DNA of 64,000 nt, taken from assembly GCA_045545095.1 (NCBI GenBank), contig JAZQAG010000041.1, forward strand, positions 62,001 to 126,000. Direction: 5' to 3'. The notes beneath the pieces are model-generated. The model saw only the letters and a program-made list of their open reading frames with translations, did no database searches and was not told the DNA's origin. Numbering within the stretch: position 1 is the first letter of the stretch; the number at the start of each line of letters is the position of its first letter. This stretch comes from Phocaeicola_A sp045545095 (lineage in GTDB: Bacteria > Bacteroidota > Bacteroidia > Bacteroidales > Bacteroidaceae). The position numbers and the translations under genes are program-made. Shown here piece after piece: positions 62,496 to 64,000 of this stretch.

Positions 62496-63857
62496 TTACT
62501 CTTTTTTGAGTTCTTCCAGTTCATTTTCTTCCCACAAATCTTCCACCTTACGTATAGATGCCCCCTGATAATAATGAAGAAGTATCTCATCGTACTTATA
62601 ACCTTTCTCGCCCATAACAGCTGCACCTATCTGACAAAGGCCAACCCCATGTCCCCATCCGGCACCTGTGAGGACAAATGTCTGAGGCACTCCATCCTTT
62701 ACATCTTTCTTGTCCACTACAAAAGCAGAACTGAACAAATGAGTATCAGAAAGACACCGACGAATCTCCAGTTCTTTACCGATATACATGACCTTCTTAC
62801 TTCCCACAATCTGCAAACGGGTTATCCTGCCACTACGCCCACGCTGTACAGGCACCAAATCCAGGATATCTCCATAATCGGCTTTCAAACGTGATTGGAT
62901 AAGTTGGGCCAACTCCGTCTGCGTATATGTTACTTGCCAACGATAAAAATCCGTTGTCTCTTGGTCATAATGATTCAATATCTGACCGAGGATTCTTTTA
63001 TTTCGGGTTTTACAAAAAGATGGAGGCGATGTACGTATCCATTTTTCAGCCTCCTGCTCATCCGACAGATCAGGAAGCGCCCCTTTATGTCCACCATCGA
63101 CATCCCGCTGAGCCGACAAATAAGGCATATGCTTATCTTCCCAACAATATTCAAACTGCTCGGTCACTCCGCCACAACACTTTGAAAAACGAGCATCACA
63201 AATTTCACCGTCATAAGCCAAAATCTCGTTGCTGGTAGCATGAACAGCCTCAACTACCGACTCGTTCGTTGCCTTGGTTATCCCCTGATAACGTTGGCAA
63301 TGATCATCTGCACAGACATCAAAAATGGTATGGTCCTCGCGATCGTACCAACGCACATATTCCGCATCGCTTTTAATAAGGGAAAAGAAGCCTCCATGCT
63401 CCTTTTTCGTCAACGATTGCCGTTTGCGAATCTGAGCATACAGCCAGCTACGCGATACTACAGCGTGAGCTTTGAGAAACTCCAACGATGAAGTGGCCTT
63501 CATTTCTGAAGATATCACACTTATCAGATAATCCTCCACCGGAAGGATATTGATAGCCGTAATTTTTTCCTCTTCGACAACCAATTTCAATATACCTTGA
63601 AATATTTGAGTCTCCTGACGCTCCCAATGGAAATTGATACCTATAGTTACATCATACAACGAAAATGAAGCATCTTCCTCTATAGGGACAAAACATAATT
63701 CCTGATAGAGATTTCCATTCCACAAAATACCACCTTCACTAAAACTGACAACCTGTTCTCCTCTATAAGTACCACCCTTGGCCGAGTAGTTCATATTCAA
63801 AGAGAATTTTATCTCTTGGGCATTGACTATGCCTACATTTATTTCAGAACCTTTCAT
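62496..63857 (-). CDS. SpoIID/LytB domain protein
   Basis: This 453-aa protein has the SpoIID core: LPVEDYLISVISSEMKATSS with AHAVVSRSWLYAQI near residues 105-140, and GWGHGVGLCQIGAAVMGEKG near the end. SpoIID of Bacillus is a lytic transglycosylase that cleaves denuded glycan strands; here a peptidoglycan remodelling role is likely. No clear signal peptide is seen at the annotated start, which is odd for a cell-wall enzyme. It is coupled to the AmpG-like permease gene and follows an upstream gene by 22 bp. Confidence 0.87.
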   Translation of the reverse strand: MKGSEINVGIVNAQEIKFSLNMNYSAKGGTYRGEQVVSFSEGGILWNGNLYQELCFVPIEEDASFSLYDVTIGINFHWERQETQIFQGILKLVVEEEKITAINILPVEDYLISVISSEMKATSSLEFLKAHAVVSRSWLYAQIRKRQSLTKKEHGGFFSLIKSDAEYVRWYDREDHTIFDVCADDHCQRYQGITKATNESVVEAVHATSNEILAYDGEICDARFSKCCGGVTEQFEYCWEDKHMPYLSAQRDVDGGHKGALPDLSDEQEAEKWIRTSPPSFCKTRNKRILGQILNHYDQETTDFYRWQVTYTQTELAQLIQSRLKADYGDILDLVPVQRGRSGRITRLQIVGSKKVMYIGKELEIRRCLSDTHLFSSAFVVDKKDVKDGVPQTFVLTGAGWGHGVGLCQIGAAVMGEKGYKYDEILLHYYQGASIRKVEDLWEENELEELKKE

Positions 63858-63879
63858 ATTGTTGATAAAGCTACTCTAT

Positions 63880-64000
63880 TCATTTATTTTCACTCTCTAT
63901 CAAACTCTCCACAAGTTTTCTCTGTCCCGCAGGAAGCATCGACAGAACATCTGCCTGATGTGTCTTGACATATTCGATCACAGTCTTTGCCTGTCCCCAC
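63880..64000 (-). CDS. 3' end of an unidentified gene (truncated by window edge)
   Basis: The last 39 codons of a minus-strand gene are present, ending SMLPAGQRKLVESLIESENK and a TGA stop. The helical, charged tail is too short to name. It lies 22 bp upstream of the SpoIID/LytB gene, so it is probably the preceding gene of the same operon, with a possible link to cell-wall recycling. Confidence 0.6.
   Translation of the reverse strand, partial: WGQAKTVIEYVKTHQADVLSMLPAGQRKLVESLIESENK

Overview
The window reads as chromosomal DNA of a gut Bacteroidales bacterium, most likely Bacteroides or a close relative. The evidence is the promoter style (TAnnTTTG -7 boxes, no strong Shine-Dalgarno sequences), a TonB-dependent receptor, Porin_10, DUF4421 and FadL-like outer-membrane proteins, surface lipoproteins, a succinylornithine-type carbamoyltransferase, a sodium-pumping methylmalonyl-CoA decarboxylase operon and a fused Nfn-type transhydrogenase. 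No rRNA, tRNA, CRISPR array or transposase was seen. Species-level placement is not possible from sequence alone.

Layout. 1-3.7 kb: TonB receptor 3' end, M3 peptidase lipoprotein, TfoX-like protein. 3.8-7.5 kb (minus): three secreted proteins, one with a FAS1 domain. 7.5-8.2 kb: gene-free stretch with a large nested hairpin, a decayed tfoX fragment and a 22-bp-period TGCA array. 8.2-11.2 kb (minus): cysteine-rich protein, B12-binding radical SAM protein carrying an in-frame repeat insertion, GNAT acetyltransferase. 11.4-16.6 kb: mce-mmdA-mmdD-mmdC-mmdB, which converts methylmalonyl-CoA to propionyl-CoA while exporting Na+, punctuated by paired GC-rich inverted repeats. 16.8-22.2 kb: fused Nfn, glutamine synthetase, small membrane proteins, TtcA-like protein. 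22.3-34 kb: TPR/PD40 protein, NfeD-FloA pair, acetylesterase, nucleoside phosphorylase, M48 protease, porin, solute-binding protein, oxidoreductase, DUF4421 protein. 34-39.7 kb (minus): a repeat-rich surface protein and a secreted zincin. 39.9-45.1 kb: proB, a two-domain esterase, proA and argF', i.e. proline and arginine synthesis.

45.1-53 kb is the most interesting part. A tyrosine recombinase gene is followed by a 6.36-kb block holding a giant alanine-rich surface lipoprotein gene and an OmpA-family gene. The block is bounded by a perfect 15-bp inverted repeat (46402-46416 and 52749-52763). Each repeat copy lies inside one half of a single split AraC-type regulator: the 3' half is at the left end on the plus strand and the 5' half at the right end on the minus strand. 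Flipping the block would rejoin the regulator in frame, giving 149 aa, and place the surface-protein genes directly behind it. This looks like a site-specific inversion switch that couples surface-layer expression to the integrity of a transcription regulator.

53.3-64 kb: a low-complexity secreted protein with a FadL-like outer-membrane protein, a DUF2007 protein, an XRE-cupin regulator with an acyl-CoA synthetase, proC, an aquaporin, and a SpoIID-AmpG-like pair linked to peptidoglycan recycling. A partial gene continues past the right edge.
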